Positions 46,986 to 59,470 of a stretch of 64,000 nt of DNA are shown here, piece by piece. The stretch spans positions 62,001 through 126,000 of the forward strand of contig CAUYLG010076752.1 of assembly GCA_963573385.1 (NCBI GenBank), given 5' to 3'. The notes below the pieces were generated by a model. The model did not search any database. It saw only the letters and a program-made list of their open reading frames with translations, and had not been told where the DNA came from. Every line of letters starts with the position of its first letter. Position 1 is the first letter of the stretch. Source of the stretch: Cacajao melanocephalus (Eukaryota > Chordata > Mammalia > Primates > Pitheciidae). A program made the translations under genes and the position numbers.

Positions 46986-49261
46986 GTATATTTCAATTCA
47001 CATTTGGAAAGTGAAATTAGTGCTCCCATTTAGCTATTCCATGTCCATGCACAGTTTGCTCCTGATAGGGTAGAGTTTCCGTTTAGAAGGGGACTCCTCC
47101 ATGAACCTTCCTTCACCTACTCTCAGAATAAAATGAATTCCCTCTCGGTACATGTTGCTTTTATCTTTAAAATAGATCTATGTCCTTTGATGCTGTCTTG
47201 TATGAGAGTCCGCTGTACATACATCCTTCTCCCTTTCTGGAGTTAAATAAGGTCCAGGGAACTTTGTCTGGAACTCCCAAGGCTGCTTGAGGATGAGAGC
47301 TGCTCAGGAGACATGTCATTATATGTCCAAATGTTTCTTTCTAAGTGAACTCTCTTCTGGTAAATAAGAACCAATTTTTGCCCAGTATTGATTTCCCTTT
47401 TAGATGACACATTTCTTATGTTAATACGTTTCTATCTTTGGAGAATGAAGGATAAGTGTGAAAATGGGTACATTTACTTTCTGTCTTTATTTACTGAAAA
47501 TTTTAATTTATTTTCAGGCAAGTGGGTTCAATACATGACTTTTCCTGGGGTAAGAGGCTAAAGGAGTGGGAGGGATGGCATTTTCGGTCAAAAGAAATAG
47601 AGGTCAATCAGTCTGGTGCCCACATGCTCTATGAATGCCGGCAGCCAGCTGAAGTTCAGGTCTCAATTAAACAGATTCAGCCAAAGAAAGCTCAAATTCA
47701 AACACAGGCAAATTACCCCAAATTGCAGCTATTCCAACATTCCTACACACTGGATTTCTGAATATAAACTGTCCCCCAAAATATTAAGGGAGAGACTGAG
47801 GAGAGCAAACCCCCTGGCCAGCTCCAAATTTATCTGCTTGAATTACAGAGATGCAGGCCTCCAACTGAGGGTTTCCCCCTCATACCAGCCAGGAGGGCCT
47901 TTGGGGCTGTGTGCGTGTGTGTGCACATGTGAACTCACAGACAAGGGCATATGTGTACACTGCACATTCAGCATGTCAAAGGCAGCACTTGTTCTGCAGA
48001 CCTCCTAAGAATAACCACATCACACAATGGTTTCTTTCTAAATAAACAGAAGAGGAGAGTTGGCTGATAAGGCACTTGTAGAATATACTAGGCCAAATTC
48101 AATCAGCAGCCCCTGAATGTAGACAAGTGGCCTTCTATACTAGTGAGCTTGGGAGAAGATATCATCTCTCCTGCGCTCAGGCCCCATAATTGCATCTCAT
48201 TCCTGACTCCTGCAAAATAATGACCCTCTCCCCCCATGGTTTGCAGAACACATGGGGAGGAAATAGTAGATCTGAGCTAACTGGCCCAGAAATTCTAACC
48301 AGATGATGGAAAAATGTTTTGTCAAAGTAAGAGTTCTTTGAATTTTTAAGAGCCTTGCATAATCTAATAAACAGCCTTTTCAAGGAAGTGTCCAAAATGA
48401 GGCCAGCAAGACTATCCACCATTATTTCAGTAGCATTTTGCCAGTTCTTTCATTTTGACGGATACAGACAGGAATCCCAAATAAAACATTCCTTCTTAGT
48501 CCTCCCCTGCTTCTTTTTTGGCAAGGGTATAAAGGACTTTTCCCCCTTAAGCAAAGCAATAAATGACACAATGGAAGAAAAAAATGTCTTGCAGAACTGC
48601 ATTGTGTTTTCAACTTCATTAAATAAGAAAAAGAAACTGAAGAAAAAGAAAAAAGTGATTTTTCGAAATCTATTAAGCTAAGCTACTGTCGGTTTGTGGA
48701 GGTGTTGACTAGTTGTCTAGAGCCTTGAGTAACTGACCTCTTTCGTTTGTTTTTATGTTGTTTGTTTTCAGCTTTTGTCCGCAACAGGCAGTCACTTCAG
48801 ACCAGGAAGTCTCTAAAAGCACGGAGACTCTCTGGAGGTTAATGCTTTCGGCCAAGATCATGGATGGGGAGGAGACAGGGTTTTTACCTTCAGCACTTCT
48901 CTTGGTACCTCACAGTCAATAGGTGATTGGTTCTCTGGCTTTCGGAAGAATATGGCCCACAGGAGCGAAGGCACCAGTTTTCACGCACTGCCCAGTTTAC
49001 CCTTTTTGGTAAATCCTTCCTCCTGACCTCCTATGACACCACCCAGATGTCCATATTTTCTGCCAGGAAAAGCCTGCTGGGGACAAAGCTTCTTACTTCA
49101 TATTTATGTTCTCTCTGTTTCAAAAAATGTCTTGTCTTACACTGCAACTTGTTGAAAGCAGGAAAATGATTTTATAATAAGACTAATTTATATTAAAGTG
49201 AGAAAGTGGTATTATTTTGAGGGGTACCGCATCAAGTAATTTGTTCATATTTTAATAACCT
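46986..49261. other. Long single-copy non-coding DNA
   Basis: About 2.3 kb without a recognised interspersed repeat. Short gt run at 47910-47925 and an A/G-rich tract at 48620-48660. Frames of up to 130 codons (47616-48008, 48355-48681) have no domain and lie in low-complexity context. Confidence 0.5.
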
Positions 49262-49390
49262 ATTGGGAGGTGCAGTGGCTCAGGCCTAGTGTCTTGGCGC
49301 ATTAGGAGGCTAGGCTAGGTGTTGAAGACCAGCCTGGGCAACATAGGAAGCCCTCATCTATATAACAACAACGACAACAACAACAAAAAA
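49262..49390 (+). mobile_element. Alu monomer (FLAM/FRAM-like) with (AAC)n tail
   Basis: 'ggaggtgcagtggctcaggc' to 'gaagaccagcctgggcaaca' 'taggaagccctcatctata', then an aac tail at about 49361-49388. Only one Alu arm is present, so this is a fossil monomer or a truncated Alu. The 5' half is diverged. Confidence 0.8.
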
Positions 49391-49680
49391 GAGTATGATA
49401 GAGACATTCATTTCATTGAGCATTACATTTTTTGAGCATTATATAGTCCGCCTCCTGTGTCTCAATCCAAATATTAGATTCAAAATATATCATTACTATA
49501 ATGTTAACCCCAAAAGAAAAATCTTTATTGGTAATAGTCTAAGACCTATGAAATATAAAGAAGACCTCTCCAAATGCCCAAATCATACCATATTGGGAAT
49601 TGACTACTCAAATAGCAATCTCTATATACCTATATCTAAACCAGGACCAAAGACTGAACATGCTCTGAAGATATCTTTGT
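49391..49680. other. Non-coding DNA, nothing recognised
   Basis: A 98-codon frame spans 49395-49691 with no domain. Confidence 0.4.
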
Positions 49681-49805
49681 TTTTGTTTTAGAGACAGGTC
49701 TCTCTTTGTTGCCCAGGCTGGTCTCGAACACCTGGGCTCAAACTATCCTCCCTGCTCAGGCTCCCAAAGTGCTGGGATTACAGGTGTGAACCACTGTGCC
49801 CAGCC
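49681..49805 (-). mobile_element. Alu monomer (FLAM-like), antisense
   Basis: 'tagagacaggtctctctttg', 'ttgcccaggctggtctcgaa', 'cacctgggctcaaactatcc', 'tcccaaagtgctgggattac', ending 'gtgcccagcc'. Single arm of about 120 bp, facing the other monomer 290 bp away. Confidence 0.9.
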
Positions 49806-51374
49806 TGTAGGATGCTTCTTTTGCATGGGAGATGGCGCACAGAGGTCCAACACAGATGGGATTGTTCCATAGAGTAAAATGAGCAAGTGCATAGTTAATT
49901 CCCATATAAGCCATTCTCTGTTTGGTCAAAAGTTTGCCAAAAGTTTCTACCATTTGATCCTCTATCTGTGAAGTGAATACAGAAGCGGTACAATGAGGCA
50001 GCTATTTGCAGAGGAAGGGGTCTTCATGAGACTCTTGTAGCTCATGTAGATATGGAACTGCAGAAGAGAGAGGCTGAGGTAGAGGTAAAATAAGACCCTG
50101 AAACCTAAAGGCAGTCAACAAGATAGCATTGGTTAGGGTTCAGAACCTCAGAGATCCCTATGGCTTTCTTGGTGGAAAACTCATTTATCTTGACCTAAGG
50201 CAGGAAGTGAGAAGGAGGCAGTAGCCACCAAGACAGAAGAAAACTTACACATCTGAAGAGGGAAACTCAATGGGCTCCAGGTGCTTTTTGTATAAACATT
50301 TCAGAAAAACTCCCAGAAGTTTGATAGAGCTCATGCGTGTCCATGGAACTGTAAAATCCAGTCAAGTCGCCTTTCTGGAAGAAAGAGAAAGGATTAGAAT
50401 CAGAGAGAAGGAAGACTGCCTTCAAAAATAAATGTCAAGAACATCTTAGGGTAACAGGATGGACATCTTCACTAGGGAGCAAAGATGGGGAACAAATAGC
50501 ATAGAGAAGAAAGGGTTATAAGGATTAGGAGCAGGAAAATTTGATTTGGAATTCCCAATCTTGTTCTTATTTCAAAGGGCCACTTGTGATGTCTGCTGTT
50601 GTGCAAACTCACTTTTCCTGCAAAGCCGTTGAGGCATCTTCACACGTCCTGATGTCTGTGCTCTTTAACTCCTGAGATAATTATTCCCCTCAAAGGAAGA
50701 AGTCACTGATTGAAATCCTTGTAGCTCTGTTGGATAACAAATAAATTGCATTTATTCCTTCTGGAAGAATTGGTTTAGAGCAGAATTACGTAAAGGGACC
50801 CTATAAAGAGCAAATATAGGTTAAAACTTGAATTTTTCTCAATATTCTGGAAAGATAATGGGCTGTCAGTATCCTGCAAATGTCCCATCTCTTCCTAGGC
50901 CCTGTGAAATCTCTCTCTCTCTCTCAAGCCATCTGGTGTTTGCATTATACTTTCATGTGTTTTTTCACTCACAACATCAGTTCTTCACCCACACTCTTTC
51001 ATGCCAGAAATTTCATCCCAGCAATGTTTGGTCCACTCCTTCCTCTCCTTCCTTCACATATTTCTTGAAGTATCAAGATGTTCCTGGACACGAAAAGCCT
51101 TTTACTTCCTGTCCTTTTTCTTATACAGAGCCTCTAAGTATGAAATCAGTCATCATACATAAATAATGTACATACTTTGTTCATTCATGAGTATTAGTTG
51201 TTGTTTGTGTGAATAATTTCGATGTTCTCTGTAGAATTATTCTCTTCTGTTTTGTTAACAATGCCTCTTTCAGTTGTAACCTATTGAAAGGTAGAAAACA
51301 TATTCTTTAACCAGGATTTTTAAAAAAACAGGTATCTAGGAATGTTCCCTGAGAGACAGAAAATATTGGTGCTC
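49806..51374. other. Single-copy non-coding DNA
   Basis: Nothing recognised; short (ct)n run at 50911-50924. Confidence 0.45.
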
Positions 51375-51492
51375 ATACATTTATGTATATATTATGTATA
51401 TATGTCAAAATTTATATACATACATAGAAATGTACATTAATGAATAAACATATATATATGTATATGTGAATATACACATGTATATGTCTATC
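51375..51492 (+). repeat. AT-rich tata/tgta low-complexity tract
   Basis: Interrupted tatg, tata and catg units with other bases between. Decayed microsatellite. Confidence 0.8.
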
Positions 51493-53659
51493 ATCATACC
51501 CTTTGTTTTATATTTTTGTGTTTATTTCAAAGCATATTAAGATTTTTGTACCATGATACATAAATATAATTTATGTTCAAAGCAGTGGCTACACCATCAT
51601 GAATAAGCTGTGGCCAAAAACCATTTGATAATGAAGCAATAGTGCTGACAATGATATTCACTCATTGCCTGTTTTTTTTTTTTGGTGCTTTTAAAAATTG
51701 CTGTCTAATTATAGAATTGCATTCAATACTGTTTTGAGTAAATAAGAGGCAATTTATAATAACTCACTTGCAGCAATGTGCTTTGAATCATTTCAGAGTA
51801 GATGGAGGACAGAAAAGATTGACTGATACCGCAGTGTGATAAAAAATAGGAGTCAGTGGTATTTACAAGATGAATGAATAAAGCATGTGCCCACCCCCAC
51901 TAATTCACTGCATGGTCAAGTTTTTAGGGATGTGATGGGGCAACCTCTCCAATATTCCCATTACACAACTTCACTAATGTTCTGCTTGGTGATGACAAGA
52001 TTGTGTTTAGATTGATTCATGGTTGGTATTGAGCCCAAAACCAGGGTTGAAGTTGTTCTAGATGCTGGATTGAGGCACAATGTACGGCTAATGTTAACTT
52101 CCTTCTGACCTGACCACCCCAGCAGAAGGGCCTTGATACAAACCCAGTGTATCTCCTGAGTGGGCAAATACAAAGCGATCCAGGCTGTAGTTGCATGGCC
52201 TGAGCAGCAATGCAGGGAGGACCTTCCTTTTGCCTTTGAGCCCTCCTCCTCCAGAGAAACTTCTACCAGTGACCATGACAGTGAGACTTGTGTTTCACGT
52301 AGTGGTGACTGTTTTAGACCCCCAGATTCTTAGTCTACTGAAGACCCTCCTTTCAGGATCTTGCGTTGAACTGAACTGGCCTTGCCGTAGACTTCCTGAG
52401 TTTGTCAGCAGCAAAGGCAACAGTCCCCAAAATGGAGTATTCTAACCATTGGTAAAAGTTCTAGTATTTTCTCCACAAAGTGATGATAAGAAATGGGGCT
52501 GACCTCTCAGTCGTATCAAAAATGTTTAGAGGTCACTGGGTAGACACGAAAGACAACCTGCTGAAAATTTAGATGGAGGCTGGAGTCATCATACAAGCAG
52601 AGGAAAAGGACTGAAGAAATAATTTCAGAATGTTAATGATATGGTAATGTTAGTGGTGATTTAATTTTTTAATTTGTACTCTTTAGTGTGAATTCTCTAC
52701 AATGAGCATGTTTTTTTTAAACAAGAAAAAATATATAATGTTAAAATACACACCAAAAACCTGATTACAGTAAAATACTTTTAAATAATTCACATTCGTA
52801 TCCAGAAACTCTAAGCAAATCTAGGTTGCCAACAGTCACAAAAGGTAATTCTATTTAGATTAAAAATGTTAGCAATTACTATCTCACTTTCAGATATTCA
52901 CAGAATAGAATAGCAGGACTAAATTGTGTGCATGGCTAAGGAAACATAGCTTTGTGTTTTCTCTGTGTCAGGTGGTTTCTATCTCTTTAACCAAGATTAC
53001 ATTTCCAGATATCTACTTCTCCATTTCTCCTGCCTTTTATTTTTCCATGGTTGCAATCTCCTGTAATTATGAGAAAAAGTTTTTTCCTGGAGCAACATCT
53101 CTGAGATTAGCCAGTTTGGAGCCAACCTGACGATTCCCAGTTGGTACTAATAATCTTCTCTGTAGAAACACAAGTTTTCAGGACATTCAGCTCAGCTCTG
53201 AGACTTAAAACAGCTGGAAAATGCATGACTTGAGTTTTTAGATCTGACAGCATTTGAATTCACTGTCAAATCGTACTTAATACCTGTTAATCTTTTTGCA
53301 GTTTATTTTCTTGTGCTTAGATATTTGCTGCAGTAATTAAAAGCAGTTATGAATTCCTGAAATATAATTCCAAATACCTAGTTCTAATGAGTCAATCCAG
53401 TGCTTAAACAATACCAAAGTTCAGGAGAGGGTAAAAAGGTTGGGATTTGTCTTTATTTTTGAACCACACTGTCTTTAAATTGCACACTATTGTCCTTAAA
53501 CTGCATAAATTTAACCTGAAAGGACAAATCATTCCTCAAATTAAGGCCTTTTGCACTTTGGTGATACATCTTTATTTACGAACACCTGACATCTCCCTTT
53601 CATTAAATTTTTAGCACTAATCTGTGCTTCTTGCTAGATATTTAACAAATGTAGTTTTT
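51493..53659. other. Long single-copy non-coding DNA
   Basis: About 2.2 kb with no recognised interspersed repeat. T-run at 51671-51682. Slightly higher GC at 52080-52420. Confidence 0.5.
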
Positions 53660-53664
53660 GTTAA

Positions 53665-54002
53665 TGTATTAGTTCATTCTCACACTGCTGATAAAGACAT
53701 ACCAGAGACTAGGTAATTTAGAAAGGAAAGAGGCTCAAGAAACTTACAGTTACGGCAGAAAGGGAAGCACATCCTACTTCCCACTGCAGCAGCAAGGAGA
53801 AGTGCTGAGGAAAAGGGGGAAAAGCCCCTTATAAAACCATCAGCTCTCCTGAGAACGAACTCACGATCATGAGAAGAGCATGAGAGTAATCCCCCTATGA
53901 TTAAATTACCTCCCACCAAAGTCCCTCCCACCACACAAGGGGATTATGGGAACTACAATTCAAAATGAGATTGGGGGCGGGGGACACAGCCAAACTATAT
54001 TA
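53665..54002 (-). mobile_element. MST/THE1-type solo LTR (ERVL-MaLR), antisense
   Basis: Reads as a reversed MST LTR: 'tgtattagttcattctcaca' start, 'aaagacataccagagactag', 'aatcatgagaagagcatg'-type middle, 'ccccctatgattaaattacc', 'tcccaccaaagtccctccca', and end 'cagccaaactatatta'. A 5-bp TSD, gttaa, lies at 53660-53664 and 54003-54007, the length known for this family. At 338 bp it is shorter than the usual 400-430 bp, so it has internal loss. Confidence 0.85.
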
Positions 54003-54008
54003 GTTAAT

Positions 54009-54830
54009 GACCATTTCATTCATTCATTCACAGCCCTCTGGATTACATACACCAGGGAACAAAACAGGTTAAAAAAAAATCTCTGTTCTTGAGGAGCTAA
54101 AATTCTAGTGGCTGGAGAATAAACATAATAAATAAATAAAATACATAGTATTTTAGGTCCTTTGGAAAACATACATCATGGTAGGGAGATATGGAGAGAG
54201 CAGACTGCAATTTTAGATGGGGATAGTTCTGTGTCAGTCTTACTGGGAAGGTGACTTTCAAAGGCTTGCAAAAGAAAAATGGGTTAGCCAAACAAAGTGG
54301 CCTGGGCAGGCAGAACGGGTGCTGCAGGAGCCCTGAAGAGGGAGAGAAGAAGTGGGAGGGGAGAGGTGGAGGAACAGCAGTGCAGCTGTGAGAAGGATGG
54401 GGGCCCAGTGAGAAGTAAGGTCAGAGAGGTCGTGGGGTGGAGGGGTTACAGATTACATAGGATCTCCTGGGCCATTGTGAAGATCTTGACTTTCACTCTG
54501 GCTGAAGGGGGAGCCATTGCAGGATTTTAAATGAAGAATTGGTGGCCTCTGACTTTTGAAGGTCACTCTAGCTGCCATGTTGAGACTACATTGAGTCCAG
54601 GCAAGGGTGGAAACGGGGAGACCAGGTAAGAACAAGATTTACTTAGACCAAAGCAGTAGCAGGGAAAGCGGTGGGAAGTGGTCGGACCCTGGATCCAGTC
54701 TGAAGGTGGCATTAAGAGTTTGCTGAAGGATTCAAGACAGGGTATAAGAGAAAGGGAGGGGCAAAAATGAGATAGTCCAAGGGTAATGGGAAAAGTGGAG
54801 TTTCTATCAACTGAATTTTTATGTCTTTGT
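54009..54830 (-). mobile_element. L2 LINE, 3' tail and ORF2 C-terminus, antisense
   Basis: Starts at the L2 3' end (cattcattcattcacag) and runs upstream: 'tctgttcttgaggagctaaa' 'attctagtgg', then 'gaagatcttgactttcactc', 'gaccaggtaagaacaagatt', 'aagtggtcggaccctggatc' and 'tgctgaaggattcaagacag'. This is the C-terminal part shared by CR1/L2 reverse transcriptases. Only MST DNA and a TSD separate it from 53660. Non-coding. Confidence 0.75.
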
Positions 54831-55734
54831 TTCTGGGACTCAGGGGTAAACTTCTGAAAGACAAGATCATGTCCTTATTCTGTAAACATCGTAGAATCAA
54901 GAAACAATAAAAATGATGTCGAAACATAAAGTCGAACATTCCCCCTCATTTATCTGCAACCTATAAGGAGCTTGAGCCTTTCCCATTCCATAGGAAATGT
55001 CTCAAGCTTCACTCTGGGTTCTGCCATGTAGGTTGGCACCTGAGGGCAGATGTTTCTGGGCCTTAGGGTCTTAGTGATGACCTATGGATGGCATGGGATG
55101 GGTTACTTCTTATCTGTTCTGGGTATGTTTTACCCTTTGGACTCCACGGGAATCCAGGTAGTTTTCCAAACATGTACAAGTCCAGGAGAGGGATGGAGAC
55201 AAGAGATGAGATCAGGTTGCTCTCCAGGTCTCACTATCTTATTTTCTTGCACTACAAACAATACAGGCTTAATCCAGAGGGCATGGGACAAAAATATTTG
55301 ACATTTTTAACAGAGGCCAGCTCAAAAACATAAATGAATGACCCTGGCCAGATGAAAACAATGGGGAGTAAGTGGTGCTGACTGTGGCAAAACAGAGTCG
55401 CAGGTGATGGCTGCTATGAGAAAATGTAAGCCCGATAAACAAAACATGCGTGTGAGCGGATTGCAGCCCAGGAACCACTTCTTGGCCAATGGCCTGGGTC
55501 TTTGAAGCCGTAACATAAAGACCTTCCCTTGGTCCTTGGAAGGCTCCTCCCCCTAACTCTCCCTCCCTTCCCCTTTCCCATGGCCCTTTCTTTAACCCAT
55601 TCATTGCTGGTGGTCCTTACACCCCACTATACCCTATTTCCTGACTCTTCCTCACCCCCTACAAAAATAATCTGGTTCTGGATCTTTTTGTTCCCCTGTG
55701 TCTTGCCAACTCTACTGCAATAGATGCTTCAGGT
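54831..55734. other. Single-copy non-coding DNA
   Basis: Nothing recognised. A 111-codon frame on the minus strand (55269-55604) and several 60-80-codon frames are in low-complexity text without domains. Confidence 0.45.
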
Positions 55735-56460
55735 GTTTGTCTACAGATGTGAAGTAATTCACATGTTTTACATTTCAGTATTTACCTATACAAATTTAGC
55801 AATGTACACTTTTAGCAGCATGCTGCAAGGGAGTCTTCGGTATGCCAGCACTTGAGATTCACAATTGTTTTCATTTTGCCAGTCAGGTGGGCAGAAATAT
55901 TATCTTGTCTTGCTTTTTATCTGTGTTTTCCTGATTCTTGGTGAGGCTGAGTATCTTTTCAAGTGTTTGCTGATGATCTGAATTTTCTTCTGTGGATTAA
56001 TTACTCATATCCTTTGACCGTTGTTCCATTGTGTGGTATGTCTGCTACCTTTCCTTTAACAATTACATATTTTGCAAATTTTTTTTTTGTGTGTGTCTAT
56101 GTGCGCATATGTGTGCGTGTGCATGTGTGTGTTTTAATGTTGTTTATGGTGTCTTTCATTCTGCAAAATTTTTCTTTTTAAAGTCATTATACCTGATTTT
56201 ATTTTCCCTTATGGGTTCTGGGTGTTCTATCTTCTTTTGGAAGAATGTCCCCACATTACGCTTGTAAAGAGAGTCTCCTTTATTTTCTTCTACATTTACA
56301 AATTAGGTCTTTACATTTGGCCTTTCCATTCATCTGAAAATTCTTTTTAAAAATTGTATGAAAATTAGTATTTTCTTCAAAAATGGTTAGCCAATATTAT
56401 TTTCTGGAAAAAAAAATCCATTGTTTCCCACAACTTTACAATGTGGCTTTTATCTTATAT
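55735..56460 (-). mobile_element. Old L1/HAL1-like LINE, antisense
   Basis: 'tttcctgattcttggtgagg' 'ctgagtatcttttcaagtg', 'cttctgtggattaattactc', 'atatcctttgaccgttgttc', 'gttgtttatggtgtctttca' and 'aattaggtctttacatttgg' follow the antisense 3' part of an ancient L1 or HAL1. A gt-rich run sits inside. Coding frames are destroyed. Confidence 0.6.
56089..56134 (+). repeat. Interrupted (GT)n tract inside the old LINE
   Basis: gt units with atg, ctat and gcgc interruptions. Confidence 0.85.
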
Positions 56461-56477
56461 TCAATTCTAGTCACTTA

Positions 56478-56580
56478 ATTCAACAGCAACCATTTATTGA
56501 GCTCTGCTACATGGAAAACTCTGCAAGGTAGATTAAGGCTCAAAGTAGAGCAAAAATCAGATGGGCTTCTGGATTCCATG
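56478..56580 (-). mobile_element. L2 LINE 3' fragment, antisense
   Basis: 'aattcaacagcaaccattta' then 'ttgagctctgctacatggaa' and 'agtagagcaaaaatcagatg' match the antisense L2 tail (attcaacaaacatttattga...). Confidence 0.5.
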
Positions 56581-56955
56581 AATATTATAATATTAATTCA
56601 TTATATTAATACAAATATCAATCAATATCAATTTTAATATAATAATATTATTAATATAATTAATATTAATTATATTAATAATATTAATGTAATTACTATT
56701 ACATTAATATCATTGTGATTACATTACAATAATATTGATGTACTCCATTATTAAGGTAATTAATAACATGTTATTAATTACTATAATATTAATTATAGTA
56801 ATAATATTAATGTAATTATTACATTAATATTATTGTGAGTACATTAAAATATTGATGTAATCGATTATTAATTAATGTAATTAATAACATGTTATTAATT
56901 ACTATAAAATATTATTAATATAATATTAATTTATCAATATTAATTCATAATATTG
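56581..56955. repeat. AT-only block with a 122-bp tandem duplication and palindromes
   Basis: About 375 bp made almost only of taat, atta and ataa words. A unit of about 121-123 bp occurs twice: about 56676-56798 and about 56799-56920, with small indels and point differences. Each copy carries the same perfect 26-bp palindrome (56756-56781 and 56877-56902; half-site gtaattaataaca). The block can fold into cruciforms and is likely hard to sequence. Confidence 0.9.
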
Positions 56956-59039
56956 AAGTAGCCTTGATTCAATATTGTCTGCTGGACTTTATCTTTTTCA
57001 AATGTAATGGATCAGTAGCTTTCTAAGAATATTTCATACCTATTAATGGTAATTGCAACTATGCCAATGATCTAAGATTTTAACATATTTTATTATGAAA
57101 CAGGAAGAAATAAAGAGGTAATCTGTAAAAAGCTCCCCAGCTTTCCCATGTCTTCATTATAGCCCCATTCCAGGTTCTCCCCTTATCCTTGAATGAGCAC
57201 TCCTGTATCTGTGAGCATCATGAGCAGGAATGCAAGCCCAGAGCCACCTTTGCTCCCTACAAAGGAAATATATTAATTTCCCATGTCTCTCATTGTTTCC
57301 TGACCCATTCAGGAGGAATTCGAGGAAGGTAGAGCAAGAGAGTGTTGCAGCATGACTAACCCGAGCTGCAAACAAGGGCACCTCCCTGCTTCTCTTGCTT
57401 TTCCCCTTTCACCTTTTCCCTGCTGGCCTCCATGTGAAAAAGATTGATCTCCCCTTAGACCCAGGAAACAGGAAGAAGTATCTCATTGACTTGAGAAAAA
57501 TGTCTAATGAAAATATGATTATTTCTTTAATGCCTAGGGAGATAGCACATCTATTTAGGGAAATACATCTTAAAATTTTGACTTGAACTTGAAATTCATC
57601 AGGACATGGCCTCTTTGTAATGCAAGTATGAGAGGAACCATGGCAGGTTTTTAATTTCAACACTGCTTTTCTTTAAGGGCATTCCTTGTAAGCTATTGAC
57701 ACCTCCAAGGGTCCAAAGTAAAAGTCCTAAATTGAGCTGTTCATACAAAAGTTTTCACAATTCCATGGGAAAGCAAATCTTTTTTTAAGTATAGATGTTT
57801 TTCCTCTCCATTATCCATTCATGACACCTGCTTTGACCTTGTCCTGCTAGAATGAAGGCTTCAGTGTGCACCTGAAGACTAGGAAGGAGACACACTATTT
57901 GGGGTGATCTCCATGATATTTATGATTTCAAGGGCTCTATTTTTGGCTCTTATAAGGCTTGGTTTTCACTACTCTGAGCACTACCTCTGCCTCTCACCTA
58001 CATTACTTTCTTTCCCTTCTCACCACCCTCACCCCTGTTTATCAGTGGAAGCCAACTAAACAGAGAATGAAGGGCTGATGGAACCTACAATGGTGAAGCG
58101 TAGGAGAAAGGTCCAGGGATAAGGAGAGACACCAATGACAGCATGACTGGCAATGGCAAGGGCCAGGTGTCACAGACCAAGGTCCTTCACTCCAAAGTGA
58201 ACCCCACAACTCGTTCCATTCTTCCTCCACCATGTGAAAACATCATCTAAGATGTGTTACTCTGATATATTTGTTACAAACCCCATCCATTTGTTTCTCA
58301 TTAGGAGAATATCTTTTTAATTCATTTGAGAAGTTTAAACTCTGGTAAAATTTTCAGTGTTTATGATTTAGAGTTAAATATAATCCCCTAGTTTACATTG
58401 ATTTTCTTTTAAAAGCATGAATTTGACTGGTCTTTTAAAATGTGAAAGACCACCACAACTGTTATCTTCAAATGGTTATGTCTTCTTGCTTGCTTCATTG
58501 TCCCTGGCCCTTTTGGAAAGTTGACTTAATTTTATACACCTAGATACGTTGGCTTCACCCATTTGCTGTGCTCCTAAGGCACTCCCAAACATAAAGTAAA
58601 CGAATGAATTTGCTGATTTTTCTCCCGTGAATAAGCCATATCCTCCAGAGCAAATAGGCATAAGCTTCATTGGCTTCTGTCCTCGTTGGCATAGGGTTTT
58701 AGACTTTGTGGAGACAAAAAAAAAAAATTATTTCAAATTCCCTTAGAACAAATGACCCAGATTAGAGGACAATGTATTGGCTGGGAGAGAAAAGGACAGA
58801 AAGAAAATATGTAGCTTGTCTCTGCAACTGTAGTTTTTAAGCCCAAATCGTTTCTTGGAAGGCTCCTTTGGGTGGGAGGGCTTATTGAGATTTTAAATTT
58901 CTTTAGTTTCTTTCTAAATCCTACCTCTGAGGCCGCTGCTGGATCATCAACTTCCCAGCACGAAAGAAGGCACCGAAGTCCCAAAGGCTGTCCAGAGAAC
59001 AAAGGGGAGCCTGCTGAATGCTGATAAATTACTTGTGTT
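56956..59039. other. Long single-copy non-coding DNA
   Basis: About 2.1 kb with no recognised interspersed repeat. An A-run at 58717-58728. Short frames without domains. Confidence 0.5.
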
Positions 59040-59470
59040 AGCACCTGTAAATCTGTTTTGCATTTCATTTCAACCTTTATTCACTGCCAATAACAGCCGC
59101 TGAAAATGAATCTTGACAGCATGTTGTGATTTTACAGTATCCAGCAGCAAAGCCCAGCTAATTGTGAGCATATGATTTTTCAAGCCCTAAAATTTATGCC
59201 TAGTCCATGGCTCTGACAAACTTACCTATTTAGCAGTTGCTAATCATTAAGGCATTAATTGCTTTTCTCCCAGCATTCAAGCAAGATGAAGTTTGTTTTC
59301 TAAAAAGCAACTCTGCTAAGCTGGACAGTCATCTTTCTTTCTTTGTGGGCTGTTCCTGCAGATGTGTTTTGCTGAACTGTTCCATGAAAAAACAAAAAAC
59401 TGTTGAGACAGCAAACAAAGGCCCCTGTGCTGAAGTCTTGCAGAAAGGCAATTCCAGTGGTGTCTAGTTT
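59040..59470. promoter_or_regulatory. Possible conserved regulatory stretch (enhancer-like)
   Basis: Repeat-free, balanced composition, with several homeodomain-type TAAT/ATTA cores packed at 59240-59262 (ctaatcattaaggcattaat plus tgc). Such text is common in conserved non-coding enhancers. This is inference from composition and motif density only; conservation cannot be seen here. Confidence 0.2.
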
